DNA of 64,000 nucleotides from the NCBI GenBank assembly GCA_963377175.1, contig CAUJNA010003783.1, positions 251,004-315,003 on the forward strand, read 5' to 3'. Numbering within the stretch: the first letter of the stretch is position 1; each line of letters begins with the position of its first letter. Below, piece by piece: positions 1 to 11,194 of this stretch. Under the pieces are notes generated by a model. That model did not search any database, had not been told where the DNA came from, and saw nothing but the letters and a program-made list of their open reading frames with translations. The stretch is from Effrenium voratum (Eukaryota; Sar; Dinophyceae; Suessiales; Symbiodiniaceae). Position numbers and translations under genes: made by a program.

Positions 1-379
1 TGATTGCGTCTTTTGTTAGGGAACCCCTAAAATGGCTTCGGCTTTCCTTTTTTCCCACCCAACAAGGACAGGTACAGAGCCTCAAAACACCGAGCAACCA
101 ATATGTAGTTTTCCTCAGGGTCGATTCGAAACCATCACCTGTTGGGCCGGCTGAATGGAGCTTTCTCACGCAAGCATGGGGGTTAAAGGACGTTTTGGGG
201 AAACCCTCAAGGGGGTGTCTTTTTCAAGGGGAACCACTCAAATGGTTTGTTTTTCCTGGTGGTGTCCCTTCAAAACCGGCAAACCAAGGGGCATCAACAA
301 ACAAAAGGAATTCCGCGCCACCCACATGGGGGAAACTGGACGCGGGTCCTGCCTTCCGGGACTCGTGGATTTCCCGGTC
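1..379. other. Host non-coding DNA, nothing recognised
   Basis: Mixed-composition sequence with short overlapping frames on both strands and no recognisable domain, RNA or repeat boundary. Fragments such as 'aaggggaaccactcaaatgg' recur loosely in other host parts, which suggests degenerate repeats. Confidence 0.4.
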
Positions 380-535
380 GCCTGAGCTGCCCCGGGCCTT
401 TTCTCGCGTGCGCGCTGAGAGGCAGTACTTGCCCTCCACCGCTGCGGCGCTGGCGGGGCTGGCGGTGGAGAACAAGAACGGGCCGCTGAACAGCAACGTG
501 ATGCTGGTGCCCGGAGCCCCAGCCCCGGCCAGGTG
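380..535 (+). CDS. Candidate host exon 1 (Ala/Gly/Pro-rich)
   Basis: A GC-rich island stands out from its surroundings. The + frame reads a smooth peptide including QYLPSTAAALAGLAVENKN and LNSNVMLVPGAPAPA, with G/C favoured at third positions. AG dinucleotides near 420 could be an acceptor. No domain is recognised. The opposite strand is also open, so the frame is not certain. It is the first of a series of similar islands, all on the + strand. Splice borders were not established. Confidence 0.3.
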
Positions 536-1884
536 CCTCAAGGGCCAGGGTTTCCTTGGGAAGCTAGCTGCCTGAGTTTCTGGACTTTAGAAGCTTCTTG
601 GGAAAACCGATTTAGTGGTAAACAAGAAGTTTGGACTACTTCTTTTTTTGGGCCCATCCACTCAAAGTGAGGAAAGAGGCCAGGATTCCAGCAGCCTCCC
701 TGGCTCCATGTGGGATTCCCTTGAAGGGCCCCCAGTTTTGAGCATGGGGTAACTTTTCACATGTGGGAAAGTGATGTCTTTTTGCTGGGTTTCCCAAATG
801 GTCATCCAATGTTTATTTGACCTTTTGATCATGTGGATTTTCCAAGTGTGGAGTCCCTTTAGCCCGCCACTCAAAGGTAGAGGGCGTGTCCTGGGCGTGG
901 CCCGCACCATGAGATCCCCGCCCCTCAGTTGCGCCGAACCCGTTGGAGCTTTTCCCGTATCTGGGTATGGGTCAAAATGAAGGTCGCAGCGAACCGCAGG
1001 CTTTAGTCCTTGCTTCCTGTTTTTGACCCACACCCATTTCTTACAAAAGCAGTTCAGGAAGGGCCTCAATCCTGTTATTCTGAGGACTAAGCAGAGCTGT
1101 GGAGGCAAGTGCAGTCCCATCAAATCTAAGGCTTCAGGCAGTTCACATGCAATCCTTGATCCCTTGCCTCTACGTCGAAAGGTCCCCTGTGTATTTGGTT
1201 TCTAGGGATTTCGGAGGATTGGCCTACCTTGCATTTTCACGCCAGCACGTTAATCCATTTGTCTTTATGGTTTTTGGTGTATGCACCCAACACGTTTGAA
1301 TGAATCTAATCGATTGTACGCTTGTTTGGCGCTTTTTTTTTGCGGACAACGAAAAGGACTCCAATCATTTGGGGTCTTCTTGGCCAGAAAACTTCCATTT
1401 GCTGAATTTAACATGTTTTTTATTTTCCCCTTTTGGTTTTTGGGGCACTCAATCACTGGACATGTTTTCTCAGCTTTATCAAGAGGACGTATCCGCAAAT
1501 GGAATCTCCGGGTTGCTTTAAACATCGCCTTCCAACCCGCGTTTCCCTTGGCGGACATGTTTTTTTTTTGGCGAGGGGGGTTATTCTTCTTCTTTGTTTT
1601 TCCGTATTGTCGCGCATGTTTTTCTCTTTTTTTGGGGGAATTCAGAGAGTGTCCGTTCGCAAAAGCCAGCCGGTGGGACCCGAGGTCCCCGGAGCTGGCT
1701 GACCTGTGCGCTTCCCCAGGCCATCGGATCGGAACGTCGTGAGCGTCTCCGGGGATTTCGGGAAAACTCGCCCAACGTCAATGACAAACTCCCAGGAGAA
1801 TCCTCCAGAGATCAACTTGTCAACCAGGACAATCGTGACAAACAAAGCTGAAGGGAAAGCCAAAGGTGGCTCAAGTTGCATGAC
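536..1884. other. Host non-coding DNA
   Basis: No gene recognised. Open frames of up to 153 codons occur on both strands but carry no motif and have no consistent codon bias. Pyrimidine-rich tracts (for example 1558-1640) are present. Confidence 0.4.
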
Positions 1885-1987
1885 AGGTACCTAGAGTTTC
1901 CTTCTGACCCCCAGAAAAAGGGGTTACAAGCCCTTCATTCTTCGGGCAATGACCCACCATTTTCAAAGGGTCATGGAACTCCAGGTT
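1885..1987 (+). repeat. MITE-like hairpin repeat, family A copy 1
   Basis: About 100 bp, diverged. It has the internal order typical of the family: GACCCC-AGAAAAAGGGGTTA, a CATTCTTCGGGCAATGACC-like centre, AAAGGGTCA and a terminal CTCCAGGT. Six further copies lie in this window. Confidence 0.55.
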
Positions 1988-3025
1988 CGGGTTTCTGATG
2001 TTCTGAGTGCCGTTTCGGACTTTACAAACTTTACAATGTCACTTTTTGGGTTTGGATCATAAGTGGCAACCTAGGTTGGTGATTTCTTTTGGCCAATCCG
2101 CTCGATCGATGAGCCGGAGACAGCCTGCTCTCGTGAAACGAAGGACGGTATGGTTGGAAGCACGCCGAAGACAAAAAGCGTCAGGCGCTCGCCTTCAGGA
2201 ACCAAGCAGTAAGTGGAGGTCTACCTTAGTTCTAGATATTCCAACCCAGCAAAGCTCATAATGTTCACCTCAGACTTTAAACAATAAAAATACAAAATCA
2301 AAACGCATTATTAAAACAGGGGGGGTGTCCCCCTCCAGTGAACCCAGGAACTATCCCCAACATTTCTAGGGGTTGGTTCCTTTTCATTCTTTTCAGCCAT
2401 CGTTCTTTACCAAAACCAGATCCATTTCCCCTGGGTTTTTAGCGGTTTTCTAGAAAGAAGGATCCCTGAAAAGAATGGGGAAGCTCGCCCTAGATTAGTC
2501 AAAGGGTTCCCCCACCCCCCGGAGTGCTGACCGACTTGTCCCAATTTGAAGGCAGTTGCCCGCCCCATCTCCAAAATTGGACGAGAAGGCTGGATCTGCC
2601 AGGTCTCCAAGGTTGAAAGACATTGCGACGTGTATAGCCGAATTGCCGAATTGCGAAGCTTGATTTGAACATAGGGTTGAGGGTTTGAATCCCAATTCAA
2701 GAGAGGATTCTGACCTTCACAGAATCGTTGTGGGCAACACCATTTCACTGCTTGTAAACATACTGCAATACGGTTCTTCATTTGTCAGGCCTGTACCCGT
2801 TGACGCGTTTTCACAAACCTCGTTTCGACCGTTGCAGGCACCAACAGCTCCTCGAGCCTCGGCAAGGTTGCAGATCGGTTGGACACTGGGGTTTAGGTTG
2901 CCATTGAAGTGATACCACGGGAACCCCTTAAAATTTACAAACTGGTCGCGATGGGCAGCCCGCTTTGGTACCACCAGAGCGGTTATTGTGAGAAACATGT
3001 GCAGATTTCTTGGGCCTAAGTCTTA
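1988..3025. other. Host non-coding DNA
   Basis: No gene recognised. An AT-rich patch at about 2270-2315 is followed by 'gtgtccccctccagtgaac', similar to the core of a hairpin repeat family seen near 52.5 kb and 60.7 kb. Confidence 0.35.
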
Positions 3026-3122
3026 CCTGGAGTCTCCATGACCCCTAGAAAAAGGGGTCACAACCCCTTAATTTTGGGTAGTGACCAACCATTTTTTAAG
3101 GGTCAGAAGGAGACTCCAGGTA
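3026..3122 (+). repeat. MITE-like hairpin repeat, family A copy 2
   Basis: This is one of the clearest copies. It starts ACCTGGAGTCTCC and ends GGAGACTCCAGGT, a perfect terminal inverted repeat of about 13 bp. Inside lies a second complementary pair, GACCCC...GGGGTC. At about 97 bp with no coding capacity it fits a miniature inverted-repeat element. Confidence 0.75.
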
Positions 3123-4337
3123 TGCCAAGTCGTCTCTGGGGAAACCACAAGCTCACGCAGGTTCTTTGGGTTCGGAATTTTCGATTACGAGACCCGAGCC
3201 ATTCCGATCTCCGTGGTTTCTTGTTCTCTTTCCATGGTTCTTGTTGTTTGGGATGGGGGGATGTTCATGACTGGTCTTTGGTGTGACCGAATGAATCGCC
3301 CCCTTAGACCTTTTGGAAACAACTTGGTTTTCCATTAATCATGGTTGTTGCTGGGAAAAATTGGAAACATTTTTGCTTATTGTGGTTTAGTGGTTGAAAT
3401 CCCCACTTAGCTGCTAAGATTAGATTTTGTTTGCTCCCGTCAACCAAGTATTTCATGTTTTGGGGGGTTTGCGCAGACCGTCGGATGAGATGTAAAAGGC
3501 TTACCTGTCAGGGGGGGATGGCCAGTTTGTCTTGACCCCTGACTCCACAATCCAAACGGCAGAGAGCAGACACAAGCAGGATCCCAGGTCACACCAACGC
3601 ATTGAGCATCAGTTGGCGGTGTCAACAGAGTAGCGGCCCGCAACTTGGCCATCCCTGGTCCGCGTTTGTTTGATTTTCCCGCAGGCAACATTAAATGGGT
3701 CTGTCTTTTTTTACAGGGAAACCAAAGGAAAACCCCCATTTTGGAGGTCCCCTAAAAAAGAACACACCCAAATGGCCATGAGTTTCCATCAACGACGTGT
3801 TGGTGGATTCATTCAACTTGGTGGTCCCCTGCCGTGCTCTTAAGGATGTATGTCCGGGGCCCCGTTAAGAGTGGAATCACTTTTAGCAAGGGATCAACGA
3901 ACCACTGAGGTAAAATCGTTCTAAGATGACCTGTTTGGTCTCCCTTTTGGTCATTTTTCAGTGGCCCCAAAAGGTGGTCGCCTTCTACTTCTGGGATTGA
4001 TCAACATGCAGGGGGAAGTGCAAGTCATCTATGTGGTCTATGTGCTTTCAGGGAACGCCGAGACGGTTCCAGCCCTACTCCTTGGCACTGCCAGCAGAGC
4101 GCGCTTTCGTTTCGGGATCCGGGTCTAACCCAAGGCCGCCCGAAAACAGACGATCCGAAATCGAAGACAGGTAGATTTCGGTTTCCTCAAGGACCCTGCA
4201 ACAAGATCCTGGACCCCTTCGGAAAAAGGACCTCGCGCTCGCCCTTACTGTTCCAAGCGGTATATACGTCCGGCTGCAATCTCCAAAGCAAGTGTTGTAT
4301 TTTTTGAGTAGAAATATGAACCCGCGTTTCTCAGCCT
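3123..4337. other. Host non-coding DNA
   Basis: No gene, RNA or clear repeat recognised. The scattered short frames have no domain signal. Confidence 0.4.
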
Positions 4338-4440
4338 ACCTAGAGTCTCCATGACCCCTAGAAAAGGGGTCATAACCCCTCCATTTTGGGTAATGATGGT
4401 AATGACCAACCATTTTCAAAGGGTCAGAAGGAGACAGGTG
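4338..4440 (+). repeat. MITE-like hairpin repeat, family A copy 3
   Basis: Starts CCTAGAGTCTCCATGACCCC and ends GTCAGAAGGAGACAGGT. The centre has a short local duplication (TAATGATGGTAATGACC) compared with copies at 3026 and 58970. Confidence 0.7.
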
Positions 4441-4529
4441 GATCATTTTCGGTGTACCCCAAATTTGTTGGGTGCCCTTTCACCGCGAGGAACGCGCGGC
4501 CGAAAAAACCACCGGCACCCCGGGGGCCA

Positions 4530-4650
4530 AAAGGCCGGGCCCTGAGGCTTTGTGCCTCTCCGGTGCTGACGGACCTGACCTATCCCATGCCGGACCTGGC
4601 CTCGAAGTACCGAGAGGCCTACCAGTGCCCCGCCGGGAGCTCAGAGCGTT
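4530..4650 (+). CDS. Candidate host exon 2
   Basis: GC-rich island whose + frame reads VLTDLTYPMPDLASKYREAY followed by QCPAGSSE. Codons strongly favour C or G at third position, unlike the flanking DNA. It ends just before a 16-base T run. No known domain; the 'CPAG' end would fit a cysteine-rich extracellular protein such as the one suggested by candidate exon 3. Borders are not resolved. Confidence 0.35.
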
Positions 4651-4806
4651 TTTTTTTTTTTTTTGTATTATTATTATTCTTATCAATATTGTTATTACTA
4701 TCATCATTATTATGATTATTACTGTTATTATTATTATTATTATTCTAATTATGATTAGTCTTATTATTATTGTTATTATTATTATTCTTATTCTTATTAT
4801 TATTAC
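4651..4806. repeat. Poly-T and ATT-rich microsatellite
   Basis: A run of 16 T is followed by about 140 bp of imperfect TTA/ATT/ATC triplets. It abuts the left end of the AT-rich hairpin element. A shorter ATT run lies just beyond that element's right end (6246-6280). Confidence 0.85.
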
Positions 4807-4819
4807 AGAAGGGATCGTC

Positions 4820-6234
4820 ATGGGGGCTGAGTTTTTTCAGATTCCTGGGGGCTGAGTTTTTCAGATTCCTGGGGGCTGAGTTTTTTTCATCAAAAAACAC
4901 ACAAAAAAAAAACACAGCCCATCATCTGCATCTGCTAGTTCAGGGCCATGGGTCTGTTTTTTTGTTTTTGTGTGTTTTTTTTGGTGCCTTTGCTCATAAA
5001 CACCAAGAAAACCAAAAAAACAAAAATACCAAAAAACACAGCCCATCATCTGAAGACAATACTTTGTTGATGCTTTCTTGATGCAAGCTTTCTTGATGCA
5101 AGACATCAATAATATGATGAGATGTGTATCAACAGAACATAAGCCTCTTCCAAGATACTCTGCAGGTAACTCCAGGTAACTGGAGACAATTTATCTCATC
5201 TCTCATTTCATCTTCTGCAGGTAACATCTCATCACAAGCAATTGTTTGTGGCTTGTGTCTACTTGAATCTATTCTGAACAGCTTTACTGTTGCAAGAGCT
5301 CTTCAGCAACACGAATAGCTGCAGAGAATCTTATTCCAAAGCTCTTATTCCAAAGCTGAACAGCTTTATGCAGAGAATGTTATTTGCATCTGCAGATATC
5401 GTTGCAGGTGTTCATCTTTGCACCTTGTGCTTCTTGAGCTCAAGCAACTAGATTGGAGCTGTGCTCCAATTGCTCCAGCTCATTATGCGATAAATATGTT
5501 TGTGTTAGCTGTCTTTTCTCAAGAGCATGGGCAGAGCCCATGCGTATATTGAAATATTGAACATCCAACTGTAAAAAGAGCTGAGTCTTGCAGCTGAAAG
5601 CTGCATAGATCAGCGATATCTTACGTTTCTTATGATTTGATATGCATGGCAAGCTGTGCTTGCCATACTTACGTGTTTCAGAATTGCAACACAACAATCA
5701 TATTTGTCCCAAACATACATCTACTTTCAGATTGCTAAGCATACGTCTTCCAAAATATTGCATACGTATGCAAATTGTGTTGAAGATTTGTGCCAAACAT
5801 ACGTCTTCCAAAAGTTAGCACCCTGAGGTTTATAAACTTGGCATGCGTAAGCATGCCAATTATCCAAAAATAAGCTACAGACACACGTTTGCCAAAAATA
5901 TGTGTCCAACCATGATATTTGTGCAAAATAGTTCTCAACAGGCTGTCTTCTGTGTAGCTTGAAGCTAGCTCATTTTCCAGGTCTGGATGCATCTGAGTCT
6001 TCATTGGATCGAAAATGAATCTGTGCTTGCACGTCATCAGCCAAAAACAACAAAAAAAACGCACCCCAATAAATCTAAGAGGTCACGGGTCTTGATCTTA
6101 TATTTTGGTACTTTTGTTTTTAGTGTTTTTAATGGAAAACCTCAGCCCCCAAGCACCTGAAAAACTCAGCCCCCAGGAATCTGAAAAACTCAGCCCCCAG
6201 GCCCCAGGAATCTGAAAAACTCAGCCTCCATGCC
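4820..6234. mobile_element. AT-rich 1.4-kb element with inverted 25-bp repeat ends and many hairpins
   Basis: The left end holds tandem copies of GGGGGCTGAGTTTTTCAGAT with a TCCTG linker (4821-4880). The right end holds the same unit in inverse orientation, three to four copies (6138-6232). The interior is AT-rich and unlike the host. It has a direct repeat (CACAGCCCATCATCTG at about 4912 and 5037) and many perfect small hairpins, for example 5525-5543, 5646-5666 and 5838-5859. No protein or RNA is recognised. It could be a non-autonomous transposon, or organelle-derived DNA since dinoflagellate mitochondrial spacers are known to be hairpin-rich; neither is proved. Confidence 0.6.
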
Positions 6235-6310
6235 GACCCGCCCTCTATCATTATTATTATTGGTATTTTTATTATTTTGCGGGTTTTTTTTGAGTCCCCT
6301 GGCGAAGTTG
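6235..6310. repeat. Short ATT/T-rich microsatellite
   Basis: ATTATTATTATTGG and T-rich sequence directly beyond the AT-rich element. Confidence 0.5.
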
Positions 6311-6425
6311 GTATAGGTGTCCTTTTTGGTGGGTTTGCTTAAACAAATGGAAGGCGATTCCTGGTTTACCGGGTGGTTCAATCATCTACCAGGGCCATCA
6401 GTTTTTCCAAAAGGGACACCTACGC
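6311..6425 (+). repeat. MITE-like hairpin repeat, family B copy 1
   Basis: Begins GTATAGGTGTCC and ends GGGACACCTAC, inverted ends of about 11 bp. The interior shares GATTCCTGGTTTACC and GGTGGTTC with copies at 7348 and 51403. Confidence 0.65.
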
Positions 6426-7240
6426 CCTGGACGTGTCTTGGGGTCGACCTCAGAGACTTGCCAAGAGACTTGCGGATCAAGCGAGCCGAGGATGGCAATG
6501 CTTGCCCTTTGAAGAGGGGCAGCCCATTGATCTGATGCGTATGCTGTTTATTCCAAAAAGGGGCATGCCCCAGCCACAGTTGGATGAATGTTTTCCTGGC
6601 ACAACCTCTCGTTTTTTTCTTCATCCTGTTTACTTCCGCATATAAACGGAATGACCCGAACCTTGCGCCCTGTCCCCGATGAGCACTTTCCAGACCCTTC
6701 GGTTCCAAGCGCTGGGTGAACCAGTCTCTGGCTGTGTCCAAAGGGCTTGGCTGGAGCCCACGCCGATTCATGGCTTCCCTTGGCAGCGCCAGAAAAAACG
6801 CCGGAGATGAAGCTTAGTTCTGTTCGGAAATTGTCCCAGGGTTGTGGGATCAAGGGGGTTGTCCAACCACTTCTGTGATACTAGGGAATCCCCTTTTTAA
6901 ATGGCGGGGTAGTCTTACTGAGATAGGTTCACGTACTGCAATGTACTCAATGTACTCCATGGTCCGCATAGAGGCCCATAGATCGCATCCAGGGTTGTCT
7001 TTGATGATCTCGATGAGACGATCAACATCCCGCCACATTGTGATGTCAACTAGTTTTGGGAAGACCATTTCAATCCCGGGTTTTGATGGTGACTCAGATA
7101 AACAAATGCGTTTCTGAAACAAACCAAGACTCACGCCATGAAAACCTGCTTGGCCCAACCCTTCCACTTCCCAAGGAGAAAGCTCCCGACACCCCCCCGC
7201 TCCCAAACCTCCCAAACCTGCGCCCCCACAAAGGTGCCCT
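6426..7240. other. Host non-coding DNA
   Basis: No gene recognised. Frames of 90-129 codons occur on both strands over the same bases, with no motif to favour any of them. Confidence 0.35.
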
Positions 7241-7330
7241 GAAGCCCCTTAAGCCCTCCGCCTTAAGCCCCCCCCCTTAAGCCCCCCCCTTAAGCCTCCC
7301 CTTAAGCCGCCCTTAAGCCCCCCCAAACCC
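7241..7330. repeat. C-rich TTAAGCCC tandem array
   Basis: About eight imperfect copies of a CTTAAGCCCCCCC-like unit with variable C-run length. Confidence 0.8.
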
Positions 7331-7347
7331 CCTAAATTCCCCATTCC

Positions 7348-7465
7348 CATAGGTGTCCTCTTTGGGCTTGATCGAAAAAATAGATGGGTTTCGATTCCTG
7401 GTTTACCTGGTGGTTCAAGGGTCTTCCAGGGAAACCCATCGATTTTCCCTTAAAGGACACCTATG
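7348..7465 (+). repeat. MITE-like hairpin repeat, family B copy 2
   Basis: Ends CATAGGTGTCC and GGACACCTATG are perfect inverted repeats. A second nested pair (AATAGATGGGTTTCGATT / AAACCCATCGATTTT) gives a long hairpin. About 118 bp, non-coding. Confidence 0.75.
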
Positions 7466-7849
7466 GCCATTCCCCCGCCACGAGCGCTCAACTTCGCCCA
7501 GCTGAGGATGGCACCATGTTGCTGAGCCTCGAGTGCGTGCCCTGTAGCCCCGGCTGGCATCGCAAAGGCGTGCCTCGGCACCGGACAAGAAGTCAGGAGC
7601 TCGGGGTTGAGAAAAATAGTCCTGGCACCCAAATGACTTCCATTGCTGAAAAACATGTGGTTGTTGTTCAAAAAAGAATATCCTGTTGGTTAATCTATCA
7701 CTACTGGAAATATGTTCTTACTTTTTCGCAGGGGCTTAAGCAAATGGAAGATGACCATGATGTATCAACCCCCATTTGGAAGCTGAGCCTCTAACTACCC
7801 TTGAAAATGCAAAGTCACCCAGAACCGTTCGTTTGCCCCTGATGTTGCG
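7466..7849. other. Host non-coding DNA
   Basis: No gene recognised. 7678-7750 (ATCACTACTGGAAATATG ... CAGGGGCTTAAGCAAATGG) resembles segments at 10315-10370 and 49753-49808, so a dispersed repeat is likely here. Confidence 0.35.
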
Positions 7850-8275
7850 AGGGCAAGTCTTGGGGGATTCGTTTGGGGTTTGTCTTTGGTGGATGTTGTT
7901 TGGGTGGGTCTTTAGGATGGCTTTTGGAAGGCGGTGGATAAGTGTTGCATGTTGAAGATATCTTGGGCGGCTTTAGGACTGTTTCTGGATTTGTTTGTGG
8001 AGATGTTTGTGGGAATGCGTTTGGGATGTCTGCGCGTTTGGGTTTTTGTGGATGCCGCTGACGCCTTTGGAGGTGTTATGTGGGGAGATGATGAGGGTAT
8101 GTCTTTGGGTTTTTGTTTTGGGATGCCTTTATGGAGGACGTCTTTGAGGATGTGTCTACCGGCTTGTCTTTGGGGATAACGTTGGGTGTGCTTTCAGGAG
8201 ATGTCTTTTTGGGAGATGTCTTGGAGGAGATTTTTGGATATGTCTCTTCTGGATGTTTTCGGGGAGGTGTGCTTT
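7850..8275. repeat. Degenerate G/T-rich short-period repeat
   Basis: The + strand repeats imperfect GATGTCTTTGGG-like words. In the reverse frame this gives a KTSPKK/TSSKTS-type low-complexity peptide. The simple-sequence pattern explains the open frames on both strands, so I do not call a gene. Confidence 0.5.
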
Positions 8276-8686
8276 TGCGGCCTGCGCGGAACCGGATGCC
8301 TGTCTCGGATGTCTCTAGTGCCTCCCGTTGCCCAAAGGACGGCCCGAAGAAATACACCCCATTCGTGTCTGCCCACAAGATGCCAATGCCTATGGCCAGG
8401 CAGCGTCGACCCGACTTCCGATTCCGGTCCGGACAAAACCGGCTTCATCCATGGTGAAGCCGGGTTTTCGTGCCACTTTCGGCCGGCCCCCTCAGAAGTA
8501 AAACGTGATTCTCCACAGCCACGGCGGTGTGTCTTATCATGTTCCCCTCTTTTTGGTTTGGATTGGTTTGACATTTGACCCCTGGCTTTTGTAGAGGGTT
8601 TTCCCACGGTTTTCCCCTGAACCACCAAACCGAGTCGGCTCCAAAGGACCCGACCCTTGAGATGGATGCCGATCTGAGGACATGCT
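8276..8686. other. Host non-coding DNA
   Basis: No gene recognised. Overlapping open frames on both strands lack motifs. Confidence 0.35.
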
Positions 8687-8765
8687 GGGCTGCGAGCCCT
8701 GCGGCGAGGGATACTACGCGGACGTGAGCGGCGCAGCCGAGTGCCTGATCTGCTCCTCGCCTCCT
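8687..8765 (+). CDS. Candidate host exon 3, cysteine-rich GCC2/GCC3-like
   Basis: The + frame reads MLGCEPCGEGYYADVSGAA then ECLICSS. The pattern C-x2-C-G-x-GYYA-x-SGA-x-EC-x2-C matches the ephrin-receptor-like / GCC2-GCC3 cysteine-rich extracellular repeat, common in large protist surface proteins. Strong C/G third-position use supports coding. Sequence before it (GATCTGAG) could be an acceptor. Only one repeat is visible, so this would be one small exon of a larger host gene. Confidence 0.45.
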
Positions 8766-8914
8766 CGCCTCGCCCGCCGCCTTCCGTTGGTTACGTCGGC
8801 CGGAAATGATTCGAGTCTCCTTGCCAGGCCCTGGAGGCCTGGAGGTGGTTGGAGGTCTCAAGACCAGGTTGTTTGAAGGCCCTAAATCAATTGGGAGCCT
8901 CTGGGTAACATGAA

Positions 8915-9037
8915 CCCCAAAAACCATCCTTAGAGGAAACTCCTTTTGGGTAATTATGTGCCAATATAGGGGACGCTGCAAATTGGCGCCTTTCCTTTTC
9001 GGCCCCCTTTAAAACCCACACAAAACGAAATGTGCCG
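8915..9037. repeat. Dispersed repeat, family G copy 1
   Basis: About 120 bp starting ACCATCCTTAGAGGAAACTC and ending ACGAAATGTGCCGAG. It is nearly identical, in direct orientation, to 61502-61622. Non-coding. Confidence 0.75.
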
Positions 9038-9550
9038 AGCCTCGACAAAAAGGGACCAACCCCTTTTTGGGATTGGAGCCCGAAATGACAAGTTCCTTCC
9101 AAGGTCCAGCACGGACCTCAGCCGTTCTTTAGGTCCAACTTAACGAGATTCAGAGGGACTCTTCCAAGCCTGAGGTTCATGGAATCGGCCGGTTTCGCAG
9201 GCTGAACATAAATCAACTTGTTGGAAGTATTCTCACTCCCGGAGTTCATGGACTTGAGTCACTTTTTGGGGCTGGACCATTTTACAGGCAAGCAACAAGT
9301 TTGGAAGTTGTTTTGGCCAGTCTACTCAGGAGTGAAGGTATGCCAGCCCACGAGACATATGTAGTAATACCCTTTGTTTTTTTTCCATGGGGTGCTAAGA
9401 AACACAAAGACAGCGTATGTAATCTCCCCCCCTTTTCGGGGGGGCTTTTTTTTCTTCCCCGGCGCTCATTTTGCACCCAGATGGTTTGGATTTGTGGTGT
9501 GGGGGGTGGAGGAAACGCCCTAGTTGTTGTTTGGAGTGAAAAGGGGGCCA
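9038..9550. other. Host non-coding DNA
   Basis: No gene recognised. T-rich and C-rich runs at 9380-9450. Confidence 0.35.
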
Positions 9551-9559
9551 ACCCTAGCC

Positions 9560-9612
9560 ACCAAACCACCAATCCAAACCACCAATCCAAACCACCAATC
9601 CAAACCACCAAT
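9560..9612. repeat. 13-bp tandem repeat
   Basis: Four copies of CCACCAATCCAAA. The same word recurs singly at 44297 and 59580. Confidence 0.85.
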
Positions 9613-10089
9613 GGGGTGAACACTCCTACTTCGGGAAAAGGGGTGAACATTTGGGCAACCTTTGATGCACTATCTGGCTTGGTCGCAAATGGATTCCATT
9701 GAGTGGCACTGGACCCTTAACCCCATTTGCCCCGCTCTTGAGTTATTTGGTGTGCTAAATGATGGCTGCTTTGGTTTCCTGAAAGCAAGCCAGACAGGTG
9801 CCACACTCACAGGTTGCCAGCCATAGACGTTGGGACTTGTCAAGGTACTTTAGCCACTCAACGAGCCACTGTGAACACAAAAGGGCGCTTTTGGAGTTCG
9901 TACCCCTTTCTGATGGTTTTGAAGGGAAAACAACACGCGAACGACTGGATTGGGGGACATGTTTGAAGGGGTTTCAAGGGAAAATACCCAGAAAACAGCT
10001 TTTTTTTCTTTCTCGGGAGCCCTTAAAAGCAGGGGTGTTTTTTTTGAGGGCAGCCTGAAACAACGAGCTCTTTGAGGTCTCCTAGGGGG
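9613..10089. other. Host non-coding DNA
   Basis: No gene or clear repeat recognised. Confidence 0.35.
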
Positions 10090-10188
10090 ATTCGCGTGGT
10101 GAGCCCCGAAGGCCCGGCGGCCGCGGCGACGTGCAGCACAAGCTTGGGGCCGGAGATGCAGCCGGGCTACTTCGTGCTGGGAGGCAAT
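10090..10188 (+). CDS. Candidate host exon 4
   Basis: GC-rich island whose + frame reads RVVSPEGPAAAATCSTSLG then PEMQPGYFVLGG. The C-x(n)-PGYFV pattern would fit the same cysteine-rich protein type as candidate exon 3. The reverse frame is also open (Arg/Pro-rich), so confidence is limited. Confidence 0.35.
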
Positions 10189-10888
10189 GCTTGAAGCTTG
10201 ATGGTGGTAGTTTTGTGGAGGGGGTTTTGTTGGGTTGAAGCTGGGTCTGTACAAACTTATAAACTTCCATTTGCCTAACATTTGTTTTGATTTTCCCTTG
10301 TTGGTTTTAAAAGGAATTTATCACTGCTGGAAATACTTTTATTCTTTTCAGGGGTCTCATCCAAATGGAAGTAAAACCTTGGGTGTTTTTGTTTTTGTGA
10401 AATGCTTGATGGTGGTTGGAGGGCTTGCGGGGCTGAGGGTTGGGCTGGGTTTGTAATGAAAACCCGATGGTTGGAGCTGAGGTTGGCTGAGGTTGACGCG
10501 CCAAGGAGCTGGGGCGCGGTATCCAAATTTGGCTTTGGATGCTGTAAGAACCTGATAGTGGAGTGTGGCGTCGCAGACTCCTTAGCCTGGAACTTGGGAA
10601 ATTGTCGTACAGTGCAGTGCAGTGAGTCATTTGGGTTTGTCTGGAATCAACGTGGTCAAGAAAACTGGTGCCAAAGTCAGGATTTGGACTTCCAGTCAAA
10701 CCATTGGATTTGGATCCCTCCCCCCTCCCCGTCAAATGAATGCGTTCTTCTGTTTGGTTTCCCTAGCTGGGTTCTGCACATGACTGCTTGCTTCCGGTCA
10801 TTTACCTGAAACCCTATCTGGGGGTGCCCAAAACTAGGAGATGTCCAATTTGGTTTTTGATAGTTTACGGAGCCGTTTTTTTTTTTTT
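10189..10888. other. Host non-coding DNA
   Basis: No gene recognised. 10315-10370 (AATTTATCACTGCTGGAAAT ... CAGGGGTCTCATCCAAATGG) is a diverged copy of the dispersed repeat noted at 7678 and 49753. Confidence 0.35.
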
Positions 10889-11194
10889 ACTAGCCCCGGT
10901 TTGGGGCTTAGCCCCGGACAGGGGACTGGTTGGTTGGTCGGTCGGTCGGTCGGTTGGTCGGCTGGGCGGCCGCATCCCGAACTAGCCCTGAGCAACTCCG
11001 AACTGCCACCAAATCAAAGCCAATGAGCAGCCCTCCGAGCGAGGCCAGTGGGGATGTGGCCCACCAACCCGAACACCCACCCTTCCAACTTGGCCTCCAG
11101 AGAATACCGCCGGATGCCCCCAACCCGATGCAAGGGTCCCAGCCAACCTCTTTAGAGCCACATGAAAAAGGCCTTGTGCTGAGCCGGGGCTAGT
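10889..11194. mobile_element. 306-bp host element with ACTAGCCCCGG inverted ends
   Basis: Begins ACTAGCCCCGG (10889-10899) after a T run and ends CCGGGGCTAGT (11184-11194), an 11-bp perfect inverted repeat. The interior is GC-rich with a GGTT/GGTC microsatellite at about 10928-10962. The same end sequence recurs beyond the virus at 31503-31513, so the virus inserted at the edge of this host element or between two copies. Confidence 0.6.

Noticed and set aside
4480..4821. Ile-rich membrane protein frames over the ATT microsatellite
   Set aside because: Simple triplet repeat; poly-Ile on both strands is an artefact.
8076..8378. Lys/Thr/Ser/Pro repeat protein on the minus strand
   Set aside because: The underlying DNA is a degenerate G/T-rich repeat that stays open in several frames.
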